NCBI GenBank assembly: GCA_002495525.1
Contig: DAFS01000011.1
Location: 939 to 25,381, forward strand
Length of the DNA stretch: 24,443 bases
Direction of reading: 5' to 3'
Source: Euryarchaeota archaeon UBA89
GTDB taxonomy: Archaea > Thermoplasmatota > Poseidoniia > Poseidoniales > Thalassarchaeaceae
The notes beneath the pieces are model-generated. The model ran no database searches and was not told where the DNA came from. It was given only the letters and a program-made list of their open reading frames with translations. Below, piece after piece: positions 24,200 to 24,443 of the stretch. Position numbers and translations under genes: made by a program. The first letter of the stretch is position 1. Each line of letters begins with the position of its first letter.

Positions 24200-24443
24200 A
24201 CATCACCTCCCGAGGTTACTGCTGGATCAGCTACCCATTCATTTTCTATTGGATCCCATAACCATCCAGGATTCTCTTCTGATTTTATCAGCCTTGACCA
24301 GTATTCATTATCTGAGTCTGGAACAGATATTTCTTGAATATCAGTAATTGACTCTTCAACTTCTGCAGTATTATCAATAATTTTCCTAACCCCTCTTGGA
24401 GCGAACCAAGATTGTAAAGATACCATGAATCCTAGAATAATCA
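24196..24443 (-). CDS. C-terminal part of a membrane-associated protein of unknown function (5' end cut by window edge)
   Basis: At least 76 residues can be read from the ATG at 24426, but the frame stays open upstream (IILGF precedes it) and the hydrophobic run IILGFMVSLQSWF looks like the end of a membrane helix. The true start is therefore probably outside the window. After the helix come a basic segment (APRGVRKII), an acidic linker and the aromatic motif GWLWDPIENEWVADP near the C-terminus. I recognise no family. It overlaps the five-helix membrane protein gene by 4 bp as ATGA and is upstream of it in the same transcription unit. Confidence 0.65.
   Translation of the reverse strand, partial: IILGFMVSLQSWFAPRGVRKIIDNTAEVEESITDIQEISVPDSDNEYWSRLIKSEENPGWLWDPIENEWVADPAVTSGGDV
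24203..24210 (-). promoter_or_regulatory. Perfect Shine-Dalgarno site of the five-helix membrane protein
   Basis: GGAGGTGA lies 3 nt before the ATG at 24199, inside the coding end of the upstream gene. This is the same arrangement as at the ABC permease start. Confidence 0.7.

Noticed and set aside
1..24443. CRISPR arrays, transposases, integrases, toxin-antitoxin or restriction genes
   Set aside because: No spaced direct repeats and no such protein families were seen. All coding space is filled by the listed genes.

Overview
The window looks like a piece of a low-GC archaeal genome, most likely a marine Euryarchaeon of the Marine Group II / Candidatus Poseidoniia type. That placement is inferred from gene content, not from a marker gene. 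The signs are archaeal-type wybutosine enzymes (TYW1-like radical SAM with the extra Cys triplet, and TYW2-like methyltransferase fold), several secreted proteins with LAGC lipoboxes or signal peptides, TATA-like boxes about 26 nt upstream of first-gene start codons, and strong GGAGGTGA-type ribosome binding sites at internal operon junctions. Genes are packed very tightly. No gene-free stretch exceeds about 130 bases, three convergent pairs overlap at their tails, and no tRNA, rRNA, CRISPR array, insertion sequence or prophage gene was seen.

Layout, left to right. 1-2968 (minus): most of a very large secreted, membrane-anchored protein of unknown function that runs off the left edge. 3029-5753 (plus): TYW2-like tRNA wybutosine enzyme, then a secreted S15/CocE-type lipoprotein hydrolase. 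5725-9188 (minus): SprT-like zinc protease, an ELWxxDGT-repeat lipoprotein, and a bacterial/eukaryotic-style oligoribonuclease. 9266-10531 (plus): MFS exporter-like carrier. 10521-14566 (minus): two small membrane proteins of unknown function, MsrA directly coupled to IMP dehydrogenase, and a LURP-one-related (tubby/scramblase-fold) protein. 14693-15727 (plus): TYW1-like enzyme. 15743-20824 (minus): a tightly coupled ABC module made of ATPase, 1126-residue FtsX/MacB-type permease and a second ATPase with an unusual C-terminal tail. 20882-22344 (minus): DUF2237 protein and a GT-B glycosyltransferase. 22398-23627 (plus): a second, divergent GT-B glycosyltransferase. 23624-24443 (minus): a five-helix membrane protein and the 3' part of a gene cut by the right edge.

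How the genes relate. TYW1 and TYW2 act in the same pathway (wyosine derivatives at G37 of tRNA-Phe) although they are 11 kb apart. The S15 lipoprotein, the ELW-repeat lipoprotein and the giant surface protein are all cell-envelope proteins, consistent with a heterotroph that handles peptides at its surface. The most unusual element is the ABC module: two different ATPases bracket one double-FtsX permease, and the downstream ATPase carries a beta-hairpin segment resembling AbrB followed by a CxxC/CxxC zinc ribbon. I saw no clear defence system or other fully novel system; the ABC module and the giant surface protein are the best candidates for something undescribed.
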